Of a DNA stretch of 64,000 nucleotides, positions 1 through 7,862 are shown one piece after another. The notes beneath the pieces are model-generated. The model had not been told where the DNA came from. It searched no databases and was given only the letters and a program-made list of their open reading frames with translations. The position numbers and the translations under genes are program-made. The stretch's first letter is position 1. Each line of letters starts with the position of its first letter. The stretch is from Ardenticatenaceae bacterium (GTDB taxonomy: Bacteria > Chloroflexota > Anaerolineae > Promineifilales > Promineifilaceae): positions 75,201-139,200 of the forward strand of contig JACKBV010000008.1 of the NCBI GenBank assembly GCA_020634315.1. Direction: 5' to 3'.

Positions 1-155
1 CAATGGCTCTAAGACCTGATATTTACCTAATGTACTTCCTTCCAGAGATGCTGCCATGATGATTATAAGACCTTATTACAGTGGATTGATTCGTCGTGCA
101 TCGAGTATAGTGCGTTCCCGAAAAAGGCTCCACTAATCCAGCCTGCGCCCATTAA

Positions 156-437
156 ATGCCCTCTCGGCGGCCGCCGAACCCTTACTTTTTTCACAAACCA
201 TGCCCTCGGTGCCGCCGAACCCTTACTTTTTCGCAAACCATGCCCTCGGCGGCCGCCGAACCCTTACTTTTTTCGCAAACCATGCCCTTGGCGACCGCCG
301 AACCCTTACTTTCCAAACTATGCCCTTGGCGAACGCCAAGCCCTTGCTTTTTCCACAAACCATGCCCTTGGCGGTCGCCAAACCCTTGCTTTTTCCACAA
401 ACCATGCCCTTGGCGGTCGCCAAACCCTTGCTTTTTG
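156..437. repeat. Seven-unit tandem repeat, about 33-44 bp per unit
   Basis: Units start at 156, 200, 240, 282, 320, 362 and 404, each opening with ATGCCCT and followed by a GC palindrome or near-palindrome (GGCGGCCGCC in early units, GGCGGTCGCC in late ones), then AACCCTTACTTTTT or AACCCTTGCTTTTT and CACAAACC or CGCAAACC. The last unit breaks off at about 437. Frames through it translate only as periodic peptide, so I do not call a gene. Units differ slightly and there are no unique spacers, so it is not a CRISPR array. It lies 3' of the minus-strand LiaF-like gene. Confidence 0.85.
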
Positions 438-459
438 GTGGAAAATCCGTGGAGCATCG

Positions 460-822
460 TTAGCGGGATGCTTCAGGATCGTGGCGCATGCTGATGCCGC
501 CTAAGAGAAGGGCTGCGCCGCTGCCTAAGAGGGCAATGCCAACGATACCTTCCCAGGCGTTCCAGGTGATGCCGAAGAGTTCTTGAACGGCGGCCACCAA
601 AGTCCACACGGCAATGACCAGGAGCCAGTTCATGAGGAAGGCGGCGCTGTGGCGGCGATAGAGATAGATGGCGTTGCGCAATGCGCCGAGCGCGGGAATG
701 AGCATGAGGAATCCCCACCAATGGAAGTCGCCGACGATGGCGGTGAGGTTGATGAGGCCAATTTGGTCGAGTTGGAAGATGGCGCCCAGGATCAGCATAG
801 CCGCACTGAACCAGCGCCCCAT
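460..822 (-). CDS. LiaF-like membrane protein, C-terminal fragment (frameshifted)
   Basis: Second half of a small polytopic membrane protein whose first half is at 792-1223. The 120 residues hold about four hydrophobic segments. The reading frame is open upstream of this ATG (residues LQVLAS precede it), so the two pieces were one gene of about 250 residues, split by a single-base deletion near 850-880. The paired hydrophobic hairpins with Trp-Trp turns resemble the LiaI/LiaF-type transmembrane domain (DUF5668 type), linked in other bacteria to envelope-stress signalling. The family assignment is tentative; the frameshift is clear. Confidence 0.6.
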   Translation of the reverse strand: MGRWFSAAMLILGAIFQLDQIGLINLTAIVGDFHWWGFLMLIPALGALRNAIYLYRRHSAAFLMNWLLVIAVWTLVAAVQELFGITWNAWEGIVGIALLGSGAALLLGGISMRHDPEASR

Positions 823-1223
823 GCTTGCCAGGACTTGCAGGAAGGGCTGTCGGTTGTCGGTCGCCAGCTAATGCCAAGCAAACCAAGCCCTGGGGTGAGG
901 ATCATGAGCGGCCACCAGATGGACCAATCCATGTCGAAGAGGAACATGATGGCGACGGTGAAGATGATGAAGCCGAGGGCGGCGTTGCTGCGGGCGATGA
1001 AGTGGGAACGGCCGTTTTCATACCGCCCCACCCCCCAGGCCACACCCCACAGAGCCAGCGCCGCTATCAAGATAAACACCGACCACCAATTCGCCCACGC
1101 CCCGCTCAACCTTATCCAGAGAAAGAGCAGCCCGCCCAAAACCAAGAGCGCACCGCCACCCGCACTACCAGACCACCGCCGCTGCGGCGGCGTCGAATGT
1201 GTATGAACCACTTTTTGCTGCAT
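792..1223 (-). CDS. LiaF-like membrane protein, N-terminal fragment (frameshifted)
   Basis: First half of the gene continued at 460-822. I chose the ATG at 1221-1223 (MQQKVVHTHS), because the longer frame runs back through a REP-like inverted repeat. After a short basic N-terminus come hydrophobic segments typical of the LiaI/LiaF transmembrane region, including GGALLVLGGLLFLW, then WWSVFILIAAL and WWPLMILTPGLGLLG. The natural frame is lost after about residue 120; the remainder (SWRPTTDSP onward) is partly out of frame. It is the last gene of the minus-strand signalling island. Confidence 0.6.
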   Translation of the reverse strand: MQQKVVHTHSTPPQRRWSGSAGGGALLVLGGLLFLWIRLSGAWANWWSVFILIAALALWGVAWGVGRYENGRSHFIARSNAALGFIIFTVAIMFLFDMDWSIWWPLMILTPGLGLLGISWRPTTDSPSCKSWQAWGAGSVRLC

Positions 1224-1237
1224 GACTTTGAAAATAG

Positions 1238-1291
1238 CCTCCCGGAGGTTCATCTCATGCGGCGAGCCTGCCACTACCAACCTCCGGGAGG
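1238..1291. repeat. REP-like inverted repeat, copy 1
   Basis: Perfect 13-bp inverted repeat: CCTCCCGGAGGTT at 1238-1250 and AACCTCCGGGAGG at 1279-1291, separated by 28 nt. The same arms, spacing and partly the same loop (CATCTCATGCGGC) occur at 15261-15314 and 15412-15465. It sits just upstream of the LiaF-like start codon. The three copies share one orientation. Confidence 0.85.
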
Positions 1292-1471
1292 TTGGTTTTC
1301 ATACATGGTGGTCAGCAGCCGCCAGTGAAGTCTCCTCAAAAAAAACAAATCCGTTATGAGAAGGATAGCGAACGGACACCGTTTACCTATCCGCCAGCTA
1401 ACTCCCAGCTAACGGATACGACACAGTGCAGGCCATGACACACTTATTCGATTGGGTGAACCCATTCCTAC

Positions 1472-2089
1472 TTAGCCAAAGTCGAGGAGTTTATAACCGC
1501 GTCCACGCACGGTAATAAGAAGCTGCGGCGCATTGGGGTCTGGCTCCAGTTTGGCACGCAGTCGGCGCACCAGGTTTTCAATTTGATAATCGTACACAGC
1601 GCCATCGGCATATTCCGGCCAAACGGCCGTGCCAATGTCATCCTTCGTACACACTTCCCCCTTACGCTCATGCAAATACGCCAGCAAATCAAATTCCTTC
1701 GGGGCCAGCGCCACATCCTGCCGATCCATGCGCACAACCCCCGCCGCCACATCCACTTCCAACTGCGGCAGCACCGTATCCTGATACGTCACATCCGGGT
1801 CATGAAACGTAAACAGCACATCCCCAATCTTAATCACATCACCATCACGCAGCTGCATCGCTTCCAGGATACGGCCGTCATTCAAAAACGTCCCATTCGT
1901 ACTGCCCAAATCCTCCACAAACACACGCCATCCCTGGCGGCGAATACAAGCATGCTCCCGCGAAACACGCTTACTTGTAATGACCACATCACACTCCACC
2001 GCCCGCCCCACAATCGTCATCTCGCCGCTCAAATCATGGCTGCGTCCCGTTGGGTCTGTCAGCGTCGGAACCTGTTTTGCCTGAGTCAT
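1472..2089 (-). CDS. FHA domain plus winged-helix DNA-binding regulator
   Basis: Residues about 10-100 form a forkhead-associated domain, the module that binds phosphothreonine: GR at 28-29, SREH at 43-46 and STNGT at 63-67 match the conserved positions. Residues about 115-203 form an OmpR/PhoB-type winged helix (APKEFDLLAYL, then ITVRGRGYKLL). The likely role is a transcription factor that reads phosphorylation by the neighbouring kinases; that link is inferred. The start at 2089 (MTQAKQ) is preceded by GAGAGGGA; ATGs at 2101 and 2122 are possible. Unlike most genes of the island it is intact, at 205 residues. Confidence 0.85.
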   Translation of the reverse strand: MTQAKQVPTLTDPTGRSHDLSGEMTIVGRAVECDVVITSKRVSREHACIRRQGWRVFVEDLGSTNGTFLNDGRILEAMQLRDGDVIKIGDVLFTFHDPDVTYQDTVLPQLEVDVAAGVVRMDRQDVALAPKEFDLLAYLHERKGEVCTKDDIGTAVWPEYADGAVYDYQIENLVRRLRAKLEPDPNAPQLLITVRGRGYKLLDFG

Positions 2090-2132
2090 CGTCCCTCTCA
2101 TTCCTTCTTGGACACTCCCCATGCCGTCACCC

Positions 2133-2903
2133 TCACCGCGCATAACGGGCCAGCACCGCTCGTATCCCTTCCAAATTATTAAACCAATCCTCTTCCGCAT
2201 ACTCCGGCAGCAGCACCGCAATCGCCGGAATCCCTTGATCATCCAACCAATTAGTCCCGTCGCCGTTAATCTCCTGATTGGTCAAATTCTCAAAATCGCC
2301 AATCTGATACCCGGCGGCCACACCATACACCTGCGACAACGGCGCAGACACCAGACTGCGCGTGCCACACGCCCCCGGCGACGACAAGCCATCCGTCGCC
2401 CGCGCCTCCCAAAACACCACCGCTACCGGATCAATTTCCAGGATAAAGTCACGCAAAGCGGCCGTTTCCGGCTCCGAAAAAGGACGCGGCCCCCCACTAT
2501 CAGGCACAACCACACCGCGAAACTTGGCATCCGCCTCCCAACGACAATCCCAATTGCGATTCAAGTCAACACCATTGGCATTCAGCCGCCCCTCTAACTC
2601 GCCCGTCACATTGGGGCTGTCCGGGCTGGCATTGCGAATGATGTACAACGTCACGCCTTGCGGAACATCTTCCGGCGTCACCGTGAAATGGGTGATGGCG
2701 CGATTCGCCAAGGACACCGTTGCCGGCGCAAAACCGGCGTGCAGCCCGCCAATAAACAGCACCACCTGCGACCCGCTGCCAAAACGCACGGCCTCAATGG
2801 GGCGATTGTTCACCGAGTAGCCAACGATCAATGAGGTGGGGCCAGCTGTGGGTGTCGGGCTGGGAACGGCCGTTACCGTTGGGTTCCAATGTCGCCGTGG
2901 CAC
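2133..2903 (-). CDS. M14 carboxypeptidase-like extracellular domain of a kinase (fragment 3 of 3)
   Basis: C-terminal part of a transmembrane Ser/Thr kinase whose other pieces are at 2873-3871 and 3855-4139. It opens with the end of a Pro/Thr-rich linker and continues as an M14 zinc-carboxypeptidase-like fold with NANGVDLNRNWDCRW, the usual substrate-binding Asn-Arg region. The first zinc site reads GGLHAGF: His is present but the Glu of HxxE is replaced by Phe. The later metal His also appears lost (VVFWEARA where LHSYSQ-like sequence is usual). It is therefore probably a sensor or binding domain and not a peptidase. The linker changes frame near 2880-2890, close to an AACGGCCGTT copy. Confidence 0.7.
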   Translation of the reverse strand: MPRRHWNPTVTAVPSPTPTAGPTSLIVGYSVNNRPIEAVRFGSGSQVVLFIGGLHAGFAPATVSLANRAITHFTVTPEDVPQGVTLYIIRNASPDSPNVTGELEGRLNANGVDLNRNWDCRWEADAKFRGVVVPDSGGPRPFSEPETAALRDFILEIDPVAVVFWEARATDGLSSPGACGTRSLVSAPLSQVYGVAAGYQIGDFENLTNQEINGDGTNWLDDQGIPAIAVLLPEYAEEDWFNNLEGIRAVLARYAR

Positions 2904-3871
2904 TGGGCAACGGCGTCAACGTCGGCAGCGGCGTAATCGTCGGGGCCACAGTCGAGGTTGCATCTGCGGGAATGACAGCGGGAAACGGCCGTTGCCGTCG
3001 CCACAGCCACCTCCGCAACACCCTCCGCCGTCCCACCATTGTGCTCCGGCAGCTCGATCACACCCCCCTCATCCCCACGATCCAACGCCGACCACAGCAG
3101 CCAACCGCCCCCACCCAAAACAAGCAGCAGCAGCGGCAGCAGCCAAAGCCACCCGCGACGCTTCCCCGGCGGCGGCTCCGGCACCGCCGCCTCCACAGTC
3201 GGCGGCGCACTCAACACCCGATTCTGGCTAATCGGCGTCACACTCGTCGGCTGCGGCCGCCACACCCCCGACGACGACTCATAACCGCCGCCGCCCTCAT
3301 CAGCCAACGCCTGATCCAAAAACGTCACCATCTCCGCCGCCGTTTGCAGCCGGTTATTCGGATCCTTTTGCAGGCAAAACTCCACAATCTGCTGCGTGCG
3401 CGCCGCCAAATCAGGGCGCAAACGCCCAATCGGCGTCGGCTGTTCATACACCTGCTTGTGCAGCACCGCCATCGGCTCATCCGCCACAAACGGCGGCTGC
3501 GTCGTCAGCATCTCATAAAGCACCACCCCCAGCGCATAAATATCACTGCGCTCATCAGCGTGCTGCCCCTGCGCCTGCTCCGGCGACATATAATGCGGCG
3601 TTCCAATCAACGAACCGGTACGCGTCAATTTCGGCCCGCTTTGCACAGCGGCAATACCTAAATCTACCAACACCGGCGTGCCATCATCACGAATCAAAAT
3701 ATTGTTGGGCTTAATATCCCGATGCACAATGCCCGCGTGGTGTGCCGCTCGCAGCGCATCGGCCACCTGGCGCACAATACTCAACACCTGCGCCGTCGGC
3801 ATCAATTTACCCTGCTGCCCCAACTGCCGCAGCCGCTCACGCAGCGACTGCCCCTCAATATACGCCAGCAA
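2873..3871 (-). CDS. Ser/Thr protein kinase C-lobe, TM segment and linker (fragment 2 of 3)
   Basis: Carries HRDIKPNN (catalytic loop), VDLGIA (DLG in place of DFG), GTPHYMSPEQA (activation segment to APE) and the C-lobe of a Hanks-type kinase. A Pro-rich stretch and a basic stop-transfer (GKRRG) precede one membrane segment (WLWLLPLLLLVLGGGGWLLW), then a Thr/Ala/Val-rich external linker begins. The true frame leaves this one near 2985; the linker continues in the frame covering 2794-3039 (TITPLPTLTPLPSATAT) and then in the M14 fragment. The kinase would phosphorylate Ser/Thr of cytoplasmic partners such as the FHA regulator. Confidence 0.75.
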   Translation of the reverse strand: MLAYIEGQSLRERLRQLGQQGKLMPTAQVLSIVRQVADALRAAHHAGIVHRDIKPNNILIRDDGTPVLVDLGIAAVQSGPKLTRTGSLIGTPHYMSPEQAQGQHADERSDIYALGVVLYEMLTTQPPFVADEPMAVLHKQVYEQPTPIGRLRPDLAARTQQIVEFCLQKDPNNRLQTAAEMVTFLDQALADEGGGGYESSSGVWRPQPTSVTPISQNRVLSAPPTVEAAVPEPPPGKRRGWLWLLPLLLLVLGGGGWLLWSALDRGDEGGVIELPEHNGGTAEGVAEVAVATATAVSRCHSRRCNLDCGPDDYAAADVDAVAQCHGDIGTQR

Positions 3872-4139
3872 TATACGGCCGATTCTCCGGCGTCATGCCA
3901 ATGTTATACACCTGCACAATATTCGGATGGTTCAACTGGGCCACAGTGCGTGCCTCACGCTGAAAGCGCTGCACAAATTCCGCATCTGCGGCCAACGCCG
4001 CCAGCATCACCTTAATCGCTGCCGGTCGCTGCAAATCAACATCTTCCGCCAGGTAAACGTCAGCCATTCCGCCACGAGCAATGTGCTTCTTAATCCGATA
4101 CTGCCCAATTTGCTGCCCAACCAGCGTCTCTGCATCCAT
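3855..4139 (-). CDS. Ser/Thr protein kinase N-lobe (fragment 1 of 3)
   Basis: N-terminus of the kinase completed at 2873-3871. I chose the ATG at 4137-4139 (MDAETLVGQQIG) to match the starts of the two sister kinases (MSDTQNLVGQQID, MTDTAKLVGLEFD). The glycine-rich loop reads ARGGMADVYLAED and the ATP-anchoring lysine lies in AAIKVM. The frame breaks at ENRPYIAG, where sister kinases read PYIAMQYI; the length difference suggests a 2-nt loss about 9 nt beyond a CGGCCGTAT site. Confidence 0.75.
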   Translation of the reverse strand: MDAETLVGQQIGQYRIKKHIARGGMADVYLAEDVDLQRPAAIKVMLAALAADAEFVQRFQREARTVAQLNHPNIVQVYNIGMTPENRPYIAGVY

Positions 4140-4213
4140 GAACGATACCCATCCTGAGAATAGCAATTGAGGGCACGCTCTCAATCGTCTAATCTCTCAA
4201 GCTACGGTGCTAC

Positions 4214-6310
4214 TTATTCCTGTTGAAAGTATTGCGCAATTAAGGGGGTCAGGTCAACGGCCGTTTCCGCTTGCGCCGCCGCAAAAAAGTCCGCCCCTGT
4301 GGCAAACCCATCCCGATACTGCCGGTAATACGTCTGCAAAAACTGGCGAAAAGCCGCGTCGCCCATCCAATCCCGCAAATCAGCCATAAAATAAGCCGCC
4401 TGCCCATACATGTTATGCACAAACGACTCACTCGTACTGTAATCATAAATAGTCGCGTCCACCGGGCCGCCCGGCTCCCAACGCGTCACACGAAACTGCC
4501 ACCACCAATCCAACAAATCCGGGTAGTAACGCTCATAAAACAACAGCTCGCTGATCATCGCCAGCCCTTCATCCAGCCACGGCTCATAAATCTGATCGTT
4601 CCCCACACCGCCATACCACCACTGGTGCGCCACCTCGTGCGCAATGATCGCCACCAGCAGCGAATCGGCGCTGCCATTGTAAGAATCAAACGCATACCCG
4701 CTCAATGAAACAATGCCGGAATACTCCATCGCCGTCAGGAACCCATTTTCAGCCATGACAAAGCTATCATATGGATACGGGCCGTAAAGATCATTGAAGA
4801 GCGTCAGAGCTTGAACGGCCGTTTGCAGCACCACCGGCCCCACCGCCTGATACGCCTGCGTCACCGACACCTCCACCGGAATCCCGCCCGCATCGCCGCT
4901 AAAGCGCACATAATTGGGGCTGGCGAGAAAAGCAAACGCCCGCGCACCCGCCAATTGATATTGCCAGGCATCGCCATCCTGCGCCACCAACCCCGGCGCG
5001 ACTACCGTCACCGGCGCAGGCACACGAACCGTCACAGCAAAATCCGCCAGACGACTGATGACCGGATCGCCGACCGGCCAGTATGTCCATGTGCGCCAAC
5101 CCGCGCCATCCTCATAAGGAATCAGCGCCGGATACCAGTCGCCCATCTGAATCAAATCTGGCCCCCAGCCCGCATTTCCCTCTGGCCCCCAGCCCGTCGG
5201 ATCCAGGCGCGGCAAATTGAGGCGATAGGCAAAGGCCACAGCCAACGCTTCGCCGGGCAGCAGCAGGCGCGGCAGTTGAACGTGCAGCATTGTCTCTTGC
5301 AGCTCATAAACGGCCGTTTCCTCCGCCCCATCCAGCGTCAACCACACCCCCGACAGTTGCAGCATATCCCCCCAATACGCCGGAGCGGCATGAAACACCA
5401 CCTCCGCCCAGCCGTCGCCGCTGTCATTGAGCAGCGTCACCGTCTGCGACACATCCGCCACATGGGCATCATAAGTCAGGCTGACATCAATGTTGTAATG
5501 CGGCACATCGCCAGCAATCACCGGGTCTGCGCCCACCACATCGGCAGCGGGAAAATCGGTGACACGCGCCACACTGCCATCCGCCTGCGCCAACAACTGC
5601 GGCTGTGCGGCAGCGGCCGTTGTCAGCAGCAGCTGCGGCGGCTGCATGCCCGCGGCCGTAAATGTGGCACGCAAAATGGCGCTCTCCTCACCGAACACAT
5701 CGCCCAACGCATAAACAATATACCCATCGTGGTACTGCTCAGTACGCAGCCGATTATCCGGCCCATAGCCCAATACCAGGCTGGCACCAGCGTCTACGGC
5801 CGTATACGCCAACTCCGCCTGCACACGACTCACCCCGCTTTGCGCCCCCGCGCCCGTGTGCAGCCCGACAATGACAAAATCCGCTTCCGCTTTCGCGGCC
5901 GTCACCGCCGCCGTGATCGTCGCCGCATCCGCCCGCGCCACGCCCGGCTGGTTGTCCGCCGCATACGTGTTCGCCACATTGCTAAACGACAAAAAGGCAA
6001 AACGCAGCCCATCCACCGTAAACAAAGCGGGCTGTACGGCCGTTTCCCCATTCACGCCCACACCGGCATAGGCGACATTTTGCGTCAGCAGCGCCGCCAG
6101 CGTGTCATTCAACCCACCCAGGCCAAAATCAAGGCTGTGGTCATTCGCCAGCAGCGCCACATCGACACCGCGCAAATACGCCGCCAGCGTTGGCGGAGCC
6201 AGGCGCAAATCTGCTTTGGCGGCGGCTGTGCCCCCCGGCGACAACACCGTCTCTAAATTCACCGCCACCAAATCGGCGCTGTCGAGCAACGGCCGTATCC
6301 CGCCCAGCAC
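4214..6310 (-). CDS. CapA-like domain fused to M1-family metallopeptidase (lipoprotein C-terminal fragment)
   Basis: Largest fragment of a broken lipoprotein gene that starts at 7801. The first 250 or so residues resemble the CapA/PgsA metallophosphatase fold (DLVAVNLETVL, ANDHSLDFG, Gln/Ala-rich helix, DAGASLVLGYGPD), but the usual metal-binding HWG and GHHPH elements read HTG and GYGPD, so catalysis is doubtful. The rest is an M1 aminopeptidase-like domain with an intact gluzincin site, HEVAHQWW, followed by EPWLDEGLAM that supplies the downstream Glu. The protein is probably anchored outside the membrane. The upstream frame (6259-6726) joins near 6330 through an indel. Confidence 0.75.
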   Translation of the reverse strand: MLGGIRPLLDSADLVAVNLETVLSPGGTAAAKADLRLAPPTLAAYLRGVDVALLANDHSLDFGLGGLNDTLAALLTQNVAYAGVGVNGETAVQPALFTVDGLRFAFLSFSNVANTYAADNQPGVARADAATITAAVTAAKAEADFVIVGLHTGAGAQSGVSRVQAELAYTAVDAGASLVLGYGPDNRLRTEQYHDGYIVYALGDVFGEESAILRATFTAAGMQPPQLLLTTAAAAQPQLLAQADGSVARVTDFPAADVVGADPVIAGDVPHYNIDVSLTYDAHVADVSQTVTLLNDSGDGWAEVVFHAAPAYWGDMLQLSGVWLTLDGAEETAVYELQETMLHVQLPRLLLPGEALAVAFAYRLNLPRLDPTGWGPEGNAGWGPDLIQMGDWYPALIPYEDGAGWRTWTYWPVGDPVISRLADFAVTVRVPAPVTVVAPGLVAQDGDAWQYQLAGARAFAFLASPNYVRFSGDAGGIPVEVSVTQAYQAVGPVVLQTAVQALTLFNDLYGPYPYDSFVMAENGFLTAMEYSGIVSLSGYAFDSYNGSADSLLVAIIAHEVAHQWWYGGVGNDQIYEPWLDEGLAMISELLFYERYYPDLLDWWWQFRVTRWEPGGPVDATIYDYSTSESFVHNMYGQAAYFMADLRDWMGDAAFRQFLQTYYRQYRDGFATGADFFAAAQAETAVDLTPLIAQYFQQE

Positions 6311-6726
6311 GCCATCCGCTCCAACAACCAGCGCCGCTCGGCAACGGCGCCAGCCAACGACAAATCGCCCAACGCCAACAGCGTGACGCCCTCGTCATTG
6401 AGCAAATCAGCGGGGAGATTGGCGGCAGTCGCGGGCGGCGCATCCGGCGCATCGCCGCTGGCTGTGCCACTGCCCATTGTGTCCAGCAAATAAACGGCAT
6501 CGCCAGCACGCGCCACCAATTCTGGGCGCGGACTGCTCTCGCCCTGATCAATATCGGCAAGGTACAGCGCGTAAACGGGGCCGCGCGTCACAAACTGCCC
6601 GCGCAAATGCCCGGATGCATCAAGCAGCAGCACCTGCCCATCATCGCTGCCCAGCGCCAAATCAAAACGGCCGTCGCCATCCACATCCCCCACAGCCACG
6701 GCCCAGATGCCGCCCTCGGCCACCAA
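6259..6726 (-). CDS. Beta-propeller to CapA linker piece (lipoprotein fragment)
   Basis: Internal fragment of the lipoprotein gene 7801-4214. It holds an FG-GAP/VCBS-like repeat (VGDVDGDGRFDLALGSDDG) and the first strand of the CapA-like domain (LLALGDLSLAG). Its first codon is TTG and not a true start; LWQS precedes it in frame. Between this piece and 6844 the natural frame passes through two other short frames (around 6780-6840), with DLNGDG and LLAAGG repeat motifs recoverable in each. Confidence 0.55.
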   Translation of the reverse strand: MVAEGGIWAVAVGDVDGDGRFDLALGSDDGQVLLLDASGHLRGQFVTRGPVYALYLADIDQGESSPRPELVARAGDAVYLLDTMGSGTASGDAPDAPPATAANLPADLLNDEGVTLLALGDLSLAGAVAERRWLLERMACWAGYGRCSTAPIWWR

Positions 6727-6843
6727 ACTTTGCCACAGCGGCTGCCTGTTTCGTCAAAAGCGGTCAACATGCCGTGATCCAAACCGCCAGCCGCCAACAA
6801 CTCTGCAAACCATCGCCATTGAGGTCGGCAGCGGCAACGGCCG

Positions 6844-7455
6844 TTACCACGGTGCCCAACTCTGCCGCCACAACACGCCGCCGGTACTGGTCAACGCCGC
6901 CACCGTGCCCGCGTGCGTGCCCACAATCACTTCCGTTGCGCCATCCCCATTCAAATCCGGCGTTACCAATTGGCGAATGGCACTGCCCAGGCTGGTTTGC
7001 CACAGCAGTTCTCCTTGCTGCGTGACGGCCGTTACCTGCCCCGCATCATCCACCGCCAACACATCGCTGACGCCATCCCCATACACATCCGCTTGCGCCA
7101 ATTGGTTAATACGCCCGCCGCCCAACGAGATGCTCCAGCGTTGTTCGCCATCTCGCGTTAAGGCCGTCAGGCGGCCATCGCCGCTGGCAGCGATGAGCAA
7201 GTTGTCGCTTACAGGTTGGGCAAGAAGCAAAACGGCCGTTACTGCCCCATCCAACGACGTTTGCCAGCGCACCACGCCCCCTTCAAAAACCGTCATCAGG
7301 CCATCGTCGCTGCCGCTGAGCACATCGCCAATGCCATCCTCATCAAGGTCAGCCCCCACAAGCACATGCACGGCGGCGGGCAATGCGGCCCGCCAATATT
7401 CGCTCTGTGCCAGACCCAACGTCACCACGCGCCCATCGGCTGCACCGACCAACAA
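6844..7455 (-). CDS. FG-GAP/PQQ-like beta-propeller (lipoprotein fragment)
   Basis: Internal fragment of the lipoprotein gene. At least four propeller blades are visible, with VGADLDEDGIGDVLSGSDDG, AQADVYGDGVSDVLAVDDAG, TPDLNGDGATEVIVGTHAG and Trp-containing turns (LLWQTSL, RWSISL). Asp-rich loops of this type bind calcium in FG-GAP repeats. The frame ends at a TAA created by a 1-nt loss in a T run near 6860; shifted by one base it continues as GTVVTAVAAADLNGDG. Confidence 0.65.
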   Translation of the reverse strand: MLVGAADGRVVTLGLAQSEYWRAALPAAVHVLVGADLDEDGIGDVLSGSDDGLMTVFEGGVVRWQTSLDGAVTAVLLLAQPVSDNLLIAASGDGRLTALTRDGEQRWSISLGGGRINQLAQADVYGDGVSDVLAVDDAGQVTAVTQQGELLWQTSLGSAIRQLVTPDLNGDGATEVIVGTHAGTVAALTSTGGVLWRQSWAPW

Positions 7456-7801
7456 ATCGGGCAGCTGGCCCGCCGTCCAGGCTGTACAAATCGAGTGCCG
7501 TTGCCACGTCGGCGGTGTCGTAGCGCCAACGCAGCGCCAATGGAATGGCGGGCAAAGTGGAAACGGCCGTTTGCGGTGTCAATTGCAGCGCGAGCGGCGG
7601 CGCAGATACGGCCGTGGCAACGGCAGCCGTCGCCGCCGGGGTTTCGATAAGAGCAGGTAGGGGTGGAACGGCCGTTGTCGCTGGCGAATCTGGCGTTTCC
7701 AAAACCATGCGCGTCGCCGCCGGTGTCGCTGCTTGCGGTTCGCGCACACAACCAGCCAGGCAGAGAACGCCCCAAAATAGCAAAAACAAGCCTTTTTTCA
7801 T
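7349..7801 (-). CDS. Lipoprotein N-terminus with Pro/Thr/Ala linker (fragment)
   Basis: Start of the propeller/CapA/M1 lipoprotein. The ATG at 7799-7801 (MKKGLF) gives a classic lipoprotein signal: Lys-rich start, hydrophobic core and lipobox LAGC. A linker rich in Ala, Thr and Pro follows, then the first blade (RWRYDTADVATALDLYSLDG), after which the frame is lost near 7460 and resumes in 6844-7455. Whole gene 7801-4214, about 1190 codons with five indels. It lies between two kinase genes on the same strand. Confidence 0.65.
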   Translation of the reverse strand: MKKGLFLLFWGVLCLAGCVREPQAATPAATRMVLETPDSPATTAVPPLPALIETPAATAAVATAVSAPPLALQLTPQTAVSTLPAIPLALRWRYDTADVATALDLYSLDGGPAARFVGRCSRWARGDVGSGTERILAGRIARRRACACGG

Positions 7802-7862
7802 AAACAAAACAGAGAAGGATCGTTACCGCTCCCTCTTCTCTCCTCTCTCGTTTTTCTCCCCG

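Noticed and set aside
156..437. CRISPR array
   Set aside because: Units are contiguous with no unique spacers, and no cas gene is present.
156..494. Overlapping open frames giving repetitive peptides rich in Pro and Cys
   Set aside because: They follow the tandem repeat on both strands with the same period. None has a ribosome site or known fold.
4811..6256. Long plus-strand frame opposite the M1/CapA gene (481 codons)
   Set aside because: Arg/His-rich, no domain; typical antisense shadow in GC-rich DNA.
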